Shown here: piece by piece, positions 43,336-52,070 of the stretch
Numbering within the stretch: the first letter of the stretch is position 1
Layout of the letters: every line of letters starts with the position of its first letter
Made by a program: the position numbers and the translations under genes
Notes under the pieces: generated by a model
Told to the model about the DNA's origin: nothing
What the model saw: the letters and a program-made list of their open reading frames with translations, nothing else
The model's database searches: none
DNA from: CAZAKZ01 sp964485695
GTDB lineage: Bacteria > Planctomycetota > JAFGQW01
Assembly: GCA_964485695.1 (NCBI GenBank)
Contig: CAZAKZ010000001.1
Coordinates: forward strand, 57,521 to 121,520
Direction of reading: 5' to 3'
Length of the DNA: 64,000 nucleotides

Positions 43336-43363
43336 TTGCCAAAACCGAGGGGGAATGTATACT
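43336..43363 (+). promoter_or_regulatory. Sigma70-type promoter for the HEAT-like lipoprotein gene
   Basis: TTGCCA (43336-43341), a 16-bp spacer and TATACT (43358-43363), each box matching 5/6. It lies in an AT-rich patch about 80 bp before the start at 43447. Confidence 0.6.
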
Positions 43364-43446
43364 TTGTATAAGATATAAAAAATATCAAACTTGGATAGGA
43401 GCGGACTCAAATAGCCTGTTTTTGGGGGTGGGGAGCCTTGGTATCC

Positions 43447-44199
43447 ATGGAGCGGCGCCGGATCCGTTCGATCCGGAGGATGCAATGCCTGACGAATCTC
43501 GGCCGGGTGGGCCTCGTGGTGGGCCTGGTCCTGGTCGGGGCGGGATGCAATTCCATCCTCCAGGTCAGAGATCCGGTGGACCTGGAAACCGGTGAAATCC
43601 TGGAGCCTCTTACCCTGCAAGGGGAGGGTTTCATGGAGTGCGCGGGAACCGGGGAGCCCGAGCCGGACGCGAAGATTCGCACCTGCCTGAGTCGGATCTG
43701 TGCCGGGAAGTTTCGCACCCGGACCCTGGCCCGGGAGACGCTTCTGGATCAAGGCCCCGGGATTCTGGCCCACCTGGTCCGGGCCTACGAGTGCGCGGTC
43801 CCTGGATCCCGGCATAGATCCACGCTCGGATTCCTCATCGAGAGGATTCAGCACAGACAGGACCCCCGGAATCTGGTGGCGGAAATGACCGACACCCGCG
43901 GGATCCGGCAGATCGCGGCCATCCGGGCCGCCTCCCACCAGGGGGCTACCCTGGTGCCCGCGTTGCTGCCCCTCATCGCGGACCGGGAAGCCCGGGTCCG
44001 CATCGAGGCCATCATTGCCCTTCGCACCATCACCGCTCGTCATCCCTTCCGGGCGGGGCGTGGGCCGGTGGAGGCCGTCTGCGTCTGGCGTGCCTGGTAC
44101 GACGAGGAGTGTGCGCGCCAGAGAAAACGCGAGGACCCGCCCGAACGTCCACGCATCGAGATCCCGGAGCCGGATCCGGCATTGATCCTCGCCATGTGA
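43447..44199 (+). CDS. Lipoprotein with HEAT-like repeats, function unknown
   Basis: 250 aa from ATG 43447 (a TTG 9 bp upstream is too close to the GGGGAG ribosome-binding site). An Arg-rich start is followed by a signal ending VGAGC. The second half has HEAT-like helical pairs (VPALLPLIADREARVRIEAIIALRTI). Cysteines are frequent in the middle (MECAG, RTCLSRICAG). No catalytic motif was recognised. It has its own promoter and converges with the TPR lipoprotein gene. Confidence 0.6.
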   Translation: MERRRIRSIRRMQCLTNLGRVGLVVGLVLVGAGCNSILQVRDPVDLETGEILEPLTLQGEGFMECAGTGEPEPDAKIRTCLSRICAGKFRTRTLARETLLDQGPGILAHLVRAYECAVPGSRHRSTLGFLIERIQHRQDPRNLVAEMTDTRGIRQIAAIRAASHQGATLVPALLPLIADREARVRIEAIIALRTITARHPFRAGRGPVEAVCVWRAWYDEECARQRKREDPPERPRIEIPEPDPALILAM

Positions 44200-44237
44200 T
44201 CGGAACGACCGGGCCTGCTCGACGAGCCGCACCATGG

Positions 44238-45374
44238 CTACTTGATGGGACCGGGCTCCAGGCCGGAGGTCCGGGGGATCACCGGGGCCCTTGAGGCGTA
44301 TTTCTCCCGGTCGGCCTGGGCTCGGCGCACCACCTCGTCGTAGCCGTGGTCGGCCGCGCCCAGCTTCTTCAGGAACAGATCCATATCCTTCACCGCTCCT
44401 GCATGGTCCCCAAGCTTGTCCTTGACGAAGGCCCGGGGAGGCAGGTACTTGGCCGGGGCCTTGGGATTCACCTCGTAGATGGCATCGAGGTATTTCAGGG
44501 CCGTGAGGTAATCCCCCTGGTTCTTGTGGATGGTGGCGAGGAGGTCCTTGGCTTCCGCATCCTGCTGGAGATTTCCCTGGAGCAAGGTTTCCAGCTGGCT
44601 TTTTTCACCCGAAATGCCCCGGGGCAAGACACCGGCCCTTTCCATCTTACTGTATGCTTTTCGGGTGGATCTGGCCATCTCGATATAGGTCTCCAATCGG
44701 GGGATGGCCTTGTCGTAGATATGGAGCTTGGCGTAGGTGGTGCCCAGGATCAGGTGCGCCTGGTGCTGGTCCGGTGCGTACTTGAAAATCAGATGCGCCT
44801 CCTCGAGGGCGCGCTCCAGACTCTCCTGCCGCCGGCGCCGGATATCCAGGATCAGGGCCTCCAGCTCCAACCGACTTCCCTTCGAGGCCTCCAGCTTCTT
44901 TCTTTCCAGGCGGTCGATGAGTTCGTCATCCCGGCTCGCCAGCAACTGGTGCGATCGGGCCAGGCCGTGATGGACCCGCCATTCCCCGGCGCGGAGATCA
45001 TCCGCGATTTCGAGATACTCCACGGCCTCGAGGCACTTGGGCCGGGTTTCCTGGTTCCACAGGGCATACCCCGCAACCAGGTGGGCCTTGAAGCTGTAGC
45101 TGTTGAAATCCAGTGCCTTCTTGGTTTGCAGCTCGGCCTGGCGGTAGTTCCGCATGGCCTTGGTGTAGTTCCCCGCCCGTTTGGCCTGGCCGGCGAGTTC
45201 CATGTAGTTCTGGGCGTTGTTAGTGTAGACGTGGTACTTGTCCTTGGACGCCTGGCTCTTCAACCAGTCGGGGGAGAGGGCGTCGCCGATTGTGTAGCGC
45301 ACGGATCGGCAGCCGAATTGACCCAGGAAGAGAACCGCCAGAAGAAGCGTGAATACCCTGTGGAATGTGTGCAT
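44238..45374 (-). CDS. TPR-repeat lipoprotein
   Basis: 378 aa from ATG 45374 with AAGGGAAAAGG upstream. The signal ends GQFGC. The mature part is helical repeats, with TPR-like units such as YTKAMRNYRQAELQTKKALDFN, HQAHLILGTTYAKLHIYDKAIPRLETYIE and DYLTALKYLDAIYEVNP, and a coiled-coil patch near 155-195. It may be an outer-membrane assembly or scaffold lipoprotein. It is the last gene after the atp-hsl-ndk-rqcH run but separated from rqcH by about 85 bp. Confidence 0.75.
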   Translation of the reverse strand: MHTFHRVFTLLLAVLFLGQFGCRSVRYTIGDALSPDWLKSQASKDKYHVYTNNAQNYMELAGQAKRAGNYTKAMRNYRQAELQTKKALDFNSYSFKAHLVAGYALWNQETRPKCLEAVEYLEIADDLRAGEWRVHHGLARSHQLLASRDDELIDRLERKKLEASKGSRLELEALILDIRRRRQESLERALEEAHLIFKYAPDQHQAHLILGTTYAKLHIYDKAIPRLETYIEMARSTRKAYSKMERAGVLPRGISGEKSQLETLLQGNLQQDAEAKDLLATIHKNQGDYLTALKYLDAIYEVNPKAPAKYLPPRAFVKDKLGDHAGAVKDMDLFLKKLGAADHGYDEVVRRAQADREKYASRAPVIPRTSGLEPGPIK

Positions 45375-45460
45375 GCCTTTTCCCTTCTTTTTTCTGGAGA
45401 AAGAGTACCACCACAGGATGGAACGGTCAATTGGACGCCGATTTTCCGGCCCCCGGCCTA

Positions 45461-46963
45461 TCAGGCCAGGCTGCCCAGGAGGCGTTTCAGGCGGTCCGCC
45501 TCCAGGCGCAGGTCCAGGGCGGAGGCCCTGGATAGGGAGACCTTGCCAGGGGGGGCGTTCTTCATCCGGTTCACGAATTTCCTGGGAGTATGGGTCACCG
45601 TGGCCTTTGTAGCGCCTCGAATGCTGCTGAAGTGAACCGCCAGATGCGCGGCGTCGAGGAGGGTCTCCGGGGGGCAGGATTTCCCCCGGGGGACCCGGAC
45701 CACCACGTGGGATCCGGGGTGGTCCCGGACGTGGAGCCAGAGGTCGTGGCCGCGGGCCACGCGAAAGGTGAGGGTCACGTTCTCGGCGCCGGAGCGCCCC
45801 ACGAGGATGGGAAGTCCGTCCAGGCTGCGGAAGGTGAGAGGCTCTCTCGGGGTCTCCTCGTCTCTTCCGGGCTCCCGGGACCGGGGGGGTGGCTGGGGGC
45901 GGGAAACCAGGCGCTCAAGCACGGCTTCGGCTTCGAGGGCCTCCACGTCCTGGTGCGAGGAGGCGGCTTGGATCCTCTCCTCCAGGGCGTTCATTCGCTC
46001 CAGGTTCTTTTCCACCGACTTCAGGACCTGCGCCGTCTTGACCCGTCCGGACCGGAGCTTCCGGTAGCGCTTGAAGATCGTCTCGAGGTTATCCCGGGGC
46101 GTCTTCACGGGATCCAGGGGGATACGCCTCGGCTTCGGCGGGTCTTCGAAGTAGTCCATGACCTCGAGGGTGGTCTGCCCGCGGTGCATCCGGTGCAGCT
46201 GGCTCTTCAAGAGCTCGCCCTGTTTGCGCACCTCTTCCGCCCCGGCCGCCTTCTCCAACTCGATCCGGAGGCTCTGGATCTTGCGCTGCGTCCTGGCCTG
46301 GACCTTGTGGAGCCGCCTGAGGAGCCGATCCCTCGCCTCCTCCAGGTCGGCGTGGGCCACGGCGGCCTCGAACCGGCTTGCCGCTGCCGCGTTGATGGCC
46401 AGATCCCCGGCGTCCTGGACGTCGAGGATCCAGTCCGGCAGAGCGGTTCCCGGTTTTCCGGAGGCGGGTGGGGGAGGCTCGTAGGTCTCGCGGGCCCTGA
46501 GTGTCCGTCTGCCCTGGACATTCCGGAGGACCTCCCTGATGGTACCGGTTTCCCCTACCAGGATCAGATTGGCGAACCGGCCGTGAAGCTCTGCCTGGAG
46601 GGTGCACCGCTCAAGGGCCTCCGGGGCCCCGCCTCGCACCACGACGAGGGTGACGCGCCTCTCGCCCGGGGCGACCTCGGCCGCCTCCACAAGTCCGCCC
46701 ATGAGGTCGTGGCGGCACGCGTCCCGGAATGCGGTCGTCTTCCACGGGCCCGCGGGCCGGGCAGGAAGGCCGTAGATCCTGGAACACCTGCGGTGGGCGC
46801 TGAGGAGGAGGTGGAGGTTCCGACCCTTCAGTCTCAGGGTCAGGACCAGGTCGCAGTCGCCGCGCTGCCGGATGTCCCGGACGCGGGCACCCCGCAGCAC
46901 GGCGCCCAGCTCCTGGACCACGGCCTCGATCTCGGCCGCGGACATGGAGGCGGGAAGCGTCAC
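45461..46963 (-). CDS. rqcH: NFACT-family ribosome quality control factor RqcH
   Basis: 500 aa from GTG 46963, supported by CGAGGG just upstream and lying 13 bp after ndk. The NFACT-N domain has HGRFANLILV. A central coiled coil (about 225-355) and the C-terminal NFACT-R domain (LPILVGRSGAENVTLTFRVARGHDLWLHVRDHPGSHVVV) follow. RqcH binds stalled 60S-like 50S subunits and adds alanine tails to arrested peptides. In the N-terminal domain the conserved Asp-Arg pair appears as Glu-Arg (GERRVTLVV). It may therefore be a divergent member. The older name is fibronectin-binding protein. Confidence 0.85.
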   Translation of the reverse strand: MTLPASMSAAEIEAVVQELGAVLRGARVRDIRQRGDCDLVLTLRLKGRNLHLLLSAHRRCSRIYGLPARPAGPWKTTAFRDACRHDLMGGLVEAAEVAPGERRVTLVVVRGGAPEALERCTLQAELHGRFANLILVGETGTIREVLRNVQGRRTLRARETYEPPPPASGKPGTALPDWILDVQDAGDLAINAAAASRFEAAVAHADLEEARDRLLRRLHKVQARTQRKIQSLRIELEKAAGAEEVRKQGELLKSQLHRMHRGQTTLEVMDYFEDPPKPRRIPLDPVKTPRDNLETIFKRYRKLRSGRVKTAQVLKSVEKNLERMNALEERIQAASSHQDVEALEAEAVLERLVSRPQPPPRSREPGRDEETPREPLTFRSLDGLPILVGRSGAENVTLTFRVARGHDLWLHVRDHPGSHVVVRVPRGKSCPPETLLDAAHLAVHFSSIRGATKATVTHTPRKFVNRMKNAPPGKVSLSRASALDLRLEADRLKRLLGSLA

Positions 46964-46976
46964 GGAACCCTCGGTT

Positions 46977-47447
46977 TCAAGCCAGGTCCTCCTCCCCGAA
47001 GCTCCAGGCCGAACGGCAATGATCGTAGTCGAGGATCTCGCTCCTTGTGAAAAAGATCGACAGCTCCCGGGCGGCGTTCTCAACCGAGTCCGAACCGTGG
47101 ACGATATTCATGCTGGTGGACAGGCCGAAATCCCCGCGGAGGGTGCCGGGCGCGGCCTCGTGGCCGAAGGTCTTGCCCATGAGCCCGCGCACCACCTTGA
47201 TGCACCGCGGTCCGCGCACGGCCATGGCCACCACCGGCCCGGAGGTGATGAATTCCAGAAGGCTCTCGTAGAAGGGCTTTCCCTTGTGCTCGCCGTAGTG
47301 CTTCTCGGCGAGGTCGCGGGTCACCCGCATGAGCTTCAGGCCCGCCAGGGTCAGGCCCTTTCGTTCGAATCTGGAGATGACCTCGCCGACGAGGCCGCGG
47401 TGGACGCCGTCGGGTTTCACGAGAATGAGCGTTGTTTCAATGGCCAT
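46977..47447 (-). CDS. ndk: Nucleoside diphosphate kinase
   Basis: 156 aa. It moves phosphate between nucleoside tri- and diphosphates through a phosphohistidine. The active site block NIVHGSDSVENAARE (His in the middle) and the start TLILVKPDGVHRGLVGEVISRFE are canonical. There is a C-terminal extension of about ten residues. It sits between hslU and rqcH with short gaps, so it is probably in the same transcript. Confidence 0.97.
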   Translation of the reverse strand: MAIETTLILVKPDGVHRGLVGEVISRFERKGLTLAGLKLMRVTRDLAEKHYGEHKGKPFYESLLEFITSGPVVAMAVRGPRCIKVVRGLMGKTFGHEAAPGTLRGDFGLSTSMNIVHGSDSVENAARELSIFFTRSEILDYDHCRSAWSFGEEDLA

Positions 47448-47459
47448 GATCTGAACCCT

Positions 47460-48908
47460 TCAGAGAATGAACCTCGACAGGTCCTCGTCTTCCACCACGT
47501 CCTTGAGTTTCTCCCGCACGAACGTCCGGTCGACCTTCACGTGTTTCTCCTCGAGTTCCGGAGCGTCGAAACTCACCTCCTCCAGGAGTTTTTCCATCAC
47601 CGTGGCCAGGCGCCGGGCACCGATGTTGGGGCCCGCGGCATTGACCCGGTAGGCCACCGAGGCGATCTCGTCCACGGCGTCGGGCGTGATTTCCAGGTTC
47701 ACACCCTCGGTATCGAGGAGCGCCCTGTACTGACGGGTCAGGGCGTTCTCGGGTTCGGTAAGAATCCGCTTGAGATCCGCCTCACACAGGTCCTTCAACT
47801 CCACCCGGATGGGGAACCGACCCTGGAGCTCGGGCATGAGGTCCGAGGGTTTCACGGCGCTGAAGGCGCCCGCTGCGATGAAGAGAATGTGGTCGGTGCG
47901 CACCATGCCGTGGCGGGTGGTCACCGTGGTGCCCTCGACGATGGGGAGCAGGTCCTTCTGGACGCCCTCCCGGGACACGTCGGGTCCGTGTTCCGACCGG
48001 GGACCGGCCACCTTGTCGATTTCGTCCAGGAACACGATGCCCGACTCCTGGACCCGTTCCAGGGCCTCCCGCACGATGCGGTCCCGGTCGATGAGCTTCT
48101 CGGCCTCCTCCTCGAAGAGCATCCGGCGGGCATCCTTCAACGCCATGCGTTTCACCGACGTCCGGGTGGGGAGGGTCTTCTCGAACAGGTTCTGGAACTC
48201 CATGCCCAGGCTCTCGACTCCCGCTGGCCCCAGCACCTCGGCCATGATGAGGGGCCGCTCCTGCACCGGGATCTCCACTTCCCGGTCCTCGAGGTCGCCG
48301 GCTTCGAGCTGCCGCCGCAGCTCCATTCTGAGCTGTTCCCTCTCCAGCAGCGAGATCTCCCCGGCCTCCTCCTCGTCGGGATCGTCGAACGCTGCACTAT
48401 CCCACTCCTTATCCCCCTCCTCGAAGGCCCCCTCGGGTTCCGAGGCGGTCATGGATTGCATCAGACTCTCCTCGGCATCCTCTCCGGGCAACACGGCCTT
48501 GACGAGGGTATCGAGGATGCGTTCCTCCACGTTGGCCAGGGCCGTCTTTTCGATGGCCGCGGTGTGTTCCGACCGCACAGTGGCCACGGCCATGTCGGTG
48601 AGATCCCGGATCAGGCTCTCCACGTCCCGGCCGTGGTACCCCACCTCGGTGAACCGGGAGGCCTCCACCTTGATGAAGGGGGCGCGCACCAGGTCAGCCA
48701 GACGTCGGGCGATCTCGGTCTTTCCGATGCCCGTGGAACCGATCATGACGATGTTCTTGGGGTAGACCTCCCGGCGCATCTCCTTGTCGAGGCGGCTGCG
48801 GCGCCACCGGTTCCGGATGGCGATGGCCACGGATCGCTTGGCATCGTTCTGGCCCACGATGTAGCGGTCGAGTTCGGCCACGATGGCGCGGGGGGTCAGG
48901 TCTTGCAC
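47460..48908 (-). CDS. hslU: ATP-dependent protease ATPase subunit HslU
   Basis: 482 aa from GTG 48908, which overlaps the end of hslV by 13 bp; the open frame extends further upstream but only as hslV shadow. HslU is the AAA+ unfoldase that feeds HslV. Visible are TPRAIVAELDRYIVGQ, Walker A GSTGIGKTE (Ser instead of the usual Pro), EASRFTEVGYHGRDVESLIRDL, Walker B IVFLDEIDKVAG, and the C-terminal SRFIL that docks into HslV. The I-domain (about 130-240) is very acidic. Confidence 0.96.
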   Translation of the reverse strand: MQDLTPRAIVAELDRYIVGQNDAKRSVAIAIRNRWRRSRLDKEMRREVYPKNIVMIGSTGIGKTEIARRLADLVRAPFIKVEASRFTEVGYHGRDVESLIRDLTDMAVATVRSEHTAAIEKTALANVEERILDTLVKAVLPGEDAEESLMQSMTASEPEGAFEEGDKEWDSAAFDDPDEEEAGEISLLEREQLRMELRRQLEAGDLEDREVEIPVQERPLIMAEVLGPAGVESLGMEFQNLFEKTLPTRTSVKRMALKDARRMLFEEEAEKLIDRDRIVREALERVQESGIVFLDEIDKVAGPRSEHGPDVSREGVQKDLLPIVEGTTVTTRHGMVRTDHILFIAAGAFSAVKPSDLMPELQGRFPIRVELKDLCEADLKRILTEPENALTRQYRALLDTEGVNLEITPDAVDEIASVAYRVNAAGPNIGARRLATVMEKLLEEVSFDAPELEEKHVKVDRTFVREKLKDVVEDEDLSRFIL

Positions 48909-49432
48909 GGGAGCGTCTCCACCCGGATCCGGTCGTTGGTGTAGATGCAGGATTCGGCGGCCACGGTGAGTGCGGTCTCCACGATTTCCCGGGCCGTGAG
49001 CTCGGTGTTCCGGATCAAGGCCCGTGCCGCCCCTGCGGCCACCGGGCCGCCCGAGCCCGAGGCGAGCACGCCGTCGTCCGGCTCCACCACGTCGCCGCCT
49101 CCCGTGATCATCAAGAGTTTTTCCGCGTCGGCCACCACCAGCACACTCTCCAGTCGGCGAAGGATCTTGTCGCTCCGCCATTCCCGGGCCAGGGAAATGG
49201 CCGCCCGGGCGATGCTGCCCGGGTGATCCTTGAGTCGCTCCTCGAAGCGCTCCAGCAGGGTGAAGGCGTCGGCGGTGGCGCCCGCAAAAGCGGCGAGCAC
49301 CCTGCCCTCCAGTAGCAGCCGGACCTTGACGGCGCTGTGCTTCAGGATCTGGTCCCCGAGGGTGACCTGGCCGTCCCCGCCCAGGGCGACGGATCCGCGG
49401 CATTGCACGCCGAGGATGGTGGTTCCGTGCAT
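48896..49432 (-). CDS. hslV: ATP-dependent protease subunit HslV
   Basis: 178 aa from ATG 49432, giving MHGTTIL; an ATG 9 bp upstream is possible. Removal of the short leader exposes the catalytic Thr of the TTIL motif, as in other HslV proteins. The GGDGQVTLG and GSGG...ARAL blocks are canonical. HslV forms the double-hexamer peptidase opened by HslU. It lies 127 bp after atpD, in the place where atpC would normally be. Confidence 0.96.
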   Translation of the reverse strand: MHGTTILGVQCRGSVALGGDGQVTLGDQILKHSAVKVRLLLEGRVLAAFAGATADAFTLLERFEERLKDHPGSIARAAISLAREWRSDKILRRLESVLVVADAEKLLMITGGGDVVEPDDGVLASGSGGPVAAGAARALIRNTELTAREIVETALTVAAESCIYTNDRIRVETLPCKT

Positions 49433-49558
49433 GGTGTTCATGTGTATACAGGATTGTAGTTCTGGTACGGATCCTGGATCATGTTTTCCGAGTTTCCATG
49501 GAATTTTCGGAAAAAAGAAGCCGGAAAAAAGAAGTCGGAAGCTCCGTACGGCGCCCGA

Positions 49559-51007
49559 CTATACCATCCCCTTGGCCTTCATGTCGTCGTAGCGTTTCTG
49601 GACGTCCTCGATGCCCCCCACGTAGCGGAAGCACTGGTCGGGGACGTGGTCGTATTCGCCCTCCACCACGGCCTTGAAGCTGTCGATGGTGTCCTTGAGG
49701 TCGACCTTGAGGCCCTTGGAGCCGGTGAAGGCCTCGGCCACGTGGAAGGGCTGACTCAGGAACTGCTGCATCTTGCGGGCACGACGCACCAGGACTTTAT
49801 CCTCCTCGGCCAGCTCGTCCATGCCCAGGATGGCGATGATGTCCTGGAGGTCCTTGTAGCGCTGGAGGATCCGCTGCACCTCCCGGGCCACGCCGTAGTG
49901 CTCGTCTCCCACCACGTCGGCGCTCATGAGCCGGCTGGTGGAGGCCAGGGGATCCACGGCGGGGTAGATACCGAGCTCGGCGATCTGCCGGCTCAACACG
50001 GTCTTGGCGTCCAGATGCGAGAAGGTGGTGGCCGGGGCCGGGTCAGTGAGGTCGTCGGCCGGCACGTAGATGGCCTGGACGCTGGTGACCGAGCCGCGTT
50101 CGGTGGAGGTGATGCGCTCCTCGAGGGCGCCCAGCTCCGTGGACAGGGTGGGCTGGTAGCCCACTGCGCTCGGCATGCGGCCCAGCAGCGCCGACACCTC
50201 GGACCCCGCCTGTACGAACCGGAAGATGTTGTCGATGAAGAGCAGCACGTCGGCGCCCTTCTCGTCGCGGAAATATTCGGCCATGCAGAGTGCCGACAGC
50301 CCCACGCGGAGCCTGGCGCCGGGCGGCTCGTTCATCTGGCCGTAGACCAGCACGGTCTGGCCGAGCACCCCGGACTCCTTCATCTCGCACCAGAGGTCGT
50401 TGCCCTCACGGGTGCGTTCGCCCACGCCGCCGAACACCGAATAGCCGCTGTGGAACTTGGCAATGTTGTGGATGAGCTCCATGATGACCACGGTCTTGCC
50501 CACCCCCGCGCCGCCGAACAGTCCGGTCTTGCCGCCCTTGGCGTACGGCGCCAGCAGATCCACCACCTTGATGCCCGTCTCGAAGACCTCCACCTCCTTG
50601 CCGAGGTCCTTCATCGCCGGCGCCGGCCTGTGGATGGGAGACCGCTTCTCCGTCACCACCGGGGGGAGCTTGTCCACGGGCTCACCGATGAGATTGAAGA
50701 CGCGACCGAGGGTTTCCTCGCCCACCGGGACGCTGATGGGCTGGCCGGTGTTCACCACCTCGGTGCCGCGCACCACGCCGTCGGTGGTTGACATGGACAC
50801 GGCGCGGACCTGGTTCCGGCCCAGGTGCTGCTGCACCTCCGCCACCAGTTTGACGGGATGGGGGCCGGAGCTCTCGTCGATCTCTAAGGCCGTGTAGATG
50901 TTTGGAAGCTCATCCGGAGGGAATTCGACGTCGAGCACCGGGCCGATGACCTGGACGACCTTGCCTGATGGAAGACTGCCGTTTCCCTTGCTTGGATTTT
51001 CACTCAT
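49559..51007 (-). CDS. atpD: F1 ATP synthase subunit beta
   Basis: 482 aa from ATG 51007 (a GTG at 51016 in the same frame is possible). The catalytic subunit, with P-loop GGAGVGKTVIIME, catalytic GERTREGNDL and ALLGRMPSAVGYQPTL. The upstream gap contains a 14-bp tandem array. It is the last ATP synthase gene here: no epsilon gene follows. Confidence 0.98.
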   Translation of the reverse strand: MSENPSKGNGSLPSGKVVQVIGPVLDVEFPPDELPNIYTALEIDESSGPHPVKLVAEVQQHLGRNQVRAVSMSTTDGVVRGTEVVNTGQPISVPVGEETLGRVFNLIGEPVDKLPPVVTEKRSPIHRPAPAMKDLGKEVEVFETGIKVVDLLAPYAKGGKTGLFGGAGVGKTVVIMELIHNIAKFHSGYSVFGGVGERTREGNDLWCEMKESGVLGQTVLVYGQMNEPPGARLRVGLSALCMAEYFRDEKGADVLLFIDNIFRFVQAGSEVSALLGRMPSAVGYQPTLSTELGALEERITSTERGSVTSVQAIYVPADDLTDPAPATTFSHLDAKTVLSRQIAELGIYPAVDPLASTSRLMSADVVGDEHYGVAREVQRILQRYKDLQDIIAILGMDELAEEDKVLVRRARKMQQFLSQPFHVAEAFTGSKGLKVDLKDTIDSFKAVVEGEYDHVPDQCFRYVGGIEDVQKRYDDMKAKGMV

Positions 51008-51080
51008 GTCACTCACGCCTGGGCGTCTCCACTGTATTGAATCCTGTTCGTCAGATTGTTTCTTTCACACGTTCCACAGG

Positions 51081-51143
51081 TCAAATATCACTGTTCAAAT
51101 ATCACTGTTCAAATATCACTGTCAAAATCTCACTGTCAAAATC
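51081..51143. repeat. 14-bp tandem array between atpG and atpD
   Basis: TCAAATATCACTGT occurs three times perfectly (51081-51122), then CAAAATCTCACTGT and a partial CAAAATC. It fills much of the 143-bp gap and is AT-rich in a GC-rich operon. It could alter mRNA structure or translation between gamma and beta. Confidence 0.95.
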
Positions 51144-51150
51144 GGAGCCG

Positions 51151-52035
51151 TCAATCCAGTCCCACGGAGCCGCCGACGATCTCCGCGAGTTCCCGCGTGA
51201 TCAGGGCCTGGCGGACCTTGTTGAGGTTCCGGGTCAGGGTCTTGATCATGTCTTCTGCGTTTTCCGTGGCGTTCTTCATGGCGTTGCGCCGGGCCACCTG
51301 CTCGCTGCAGGTGGTCTCGAGAAAGGCCTGGAGAATGGAGCTCCGCAGATAGAGCGGCAGCAGCCGGGTCAGGATCGCCTCCCGGTCGGGGGAGAAGATG
51401 GTCGCATCGCCGAGTGCACCACCCGAGGACTCCATGGACTCCGGGTCGGCCTGGATGGGCAGGACCTGCATCGATTCAGGCGGCTGCTTGAGGGCGGAAT
51501 GGTAGCGTGCGAAGACCAGGGTGATCCGGTCCACGCCCTCGCCCGCAGGCGCCTGGTAGCGCTCCAGCAGCGTCGCCGCCAGGTTCTCGGCGTCCCCGAA
51601 TACGGGGCGATCCGGGATGTCCCGGGCCGAGTGGACGGATTCGCCCTGGAACCGGAGCAGGGTTCCAACCTTCTTGCCCACGGTGTGGATCTCCACCTCG
51701 CGGCCCTGGTCACGGATGCTCCGGACCTCCTCCATGCACCGTTTGAAGAGGTTCGTGTTGAAGGCACCGCAGAGGCCGCGGTTGGAGGACATGACGACAA
51801 CGGCCTCGCGCCTGATCTCGCCCCGCACCTCCAGGAGCGGATGTTCGATGGAGTCGCCGCCGGAGACCAGGCCGCCCATGACCTTCTGGAATCCCGCCAC
51901 AAAGGGGCGGGCTTCCACCATGCGGTCCATGGCCCGCTTCATCCGGCCCGCGGCCACCATCTCCATGGTGCGGGTGATCTTGTGCGTGGCCTTGACGCTC
52001 TTGATCCGGTTGCGGATTTCCTTGGTCTTTGCCAT
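51151..52035 (-). CDS. atpG: F1 ATP synthase subunit gamma
   Basis: 294 aa. The rotor shaft of F1. The N-terminal coiled coil begins KEIRNRIKSVKATHKITRTMEMVAAGRM and the C-terminal one has RRNAMKNATENAEDMIKTLTRNLNKVRQALITRELAEIVGG, both canonical. The GLCGAFN block is present. It lies 35 bp after atpA. Confidence 0.97.
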   Translation of the reverse strand: MAKTKEIRNRIKSVKATHKITRTMEMVAAGRMKRAMDRMVEARPFVAGFQKVMGGLVSGGDSIEHPLLEVRGEIRREAVVVMSSNRGLCGAFNTNLFKRCMEEVRSIRDQGREVEIHTVGKKVGTLLRFQGESVHSARDIPDRPVFGDAENLAATLLERYQAPAGEGVDRITLVFARYHSALKQPPESMQVLPIQADPESMESSGGALGDATIFSPDREAILTRLLPLYLRSSILQAFLETTCSEQVARRNAMKNATENAEDMIKTLTRNLNKVRQALITRELAEIVGGSVGLD

Positions 52036-52070
52036 ATCCGGTTGAAAACCCTCTCAGGTGGAAAAATCCC

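Noticed and set aside
43203..43388. Possible rpmH upstream of rnpA
   Set aside because: The 61-codon frame there lacks the basic bL34 pattern, so it is not rpmH.
48909..49403. Upstream extension of hslU by 165 codons
   Set aside because: It overlaps hslV out of frame and is Arg/Gly-rich; HslU homology begins at the GTG at 48908.
51081..51143. Short CRISPR-like array
   Set aside because: Units are directly abutting 14-mers without spacers, and no cas genes are in the window.
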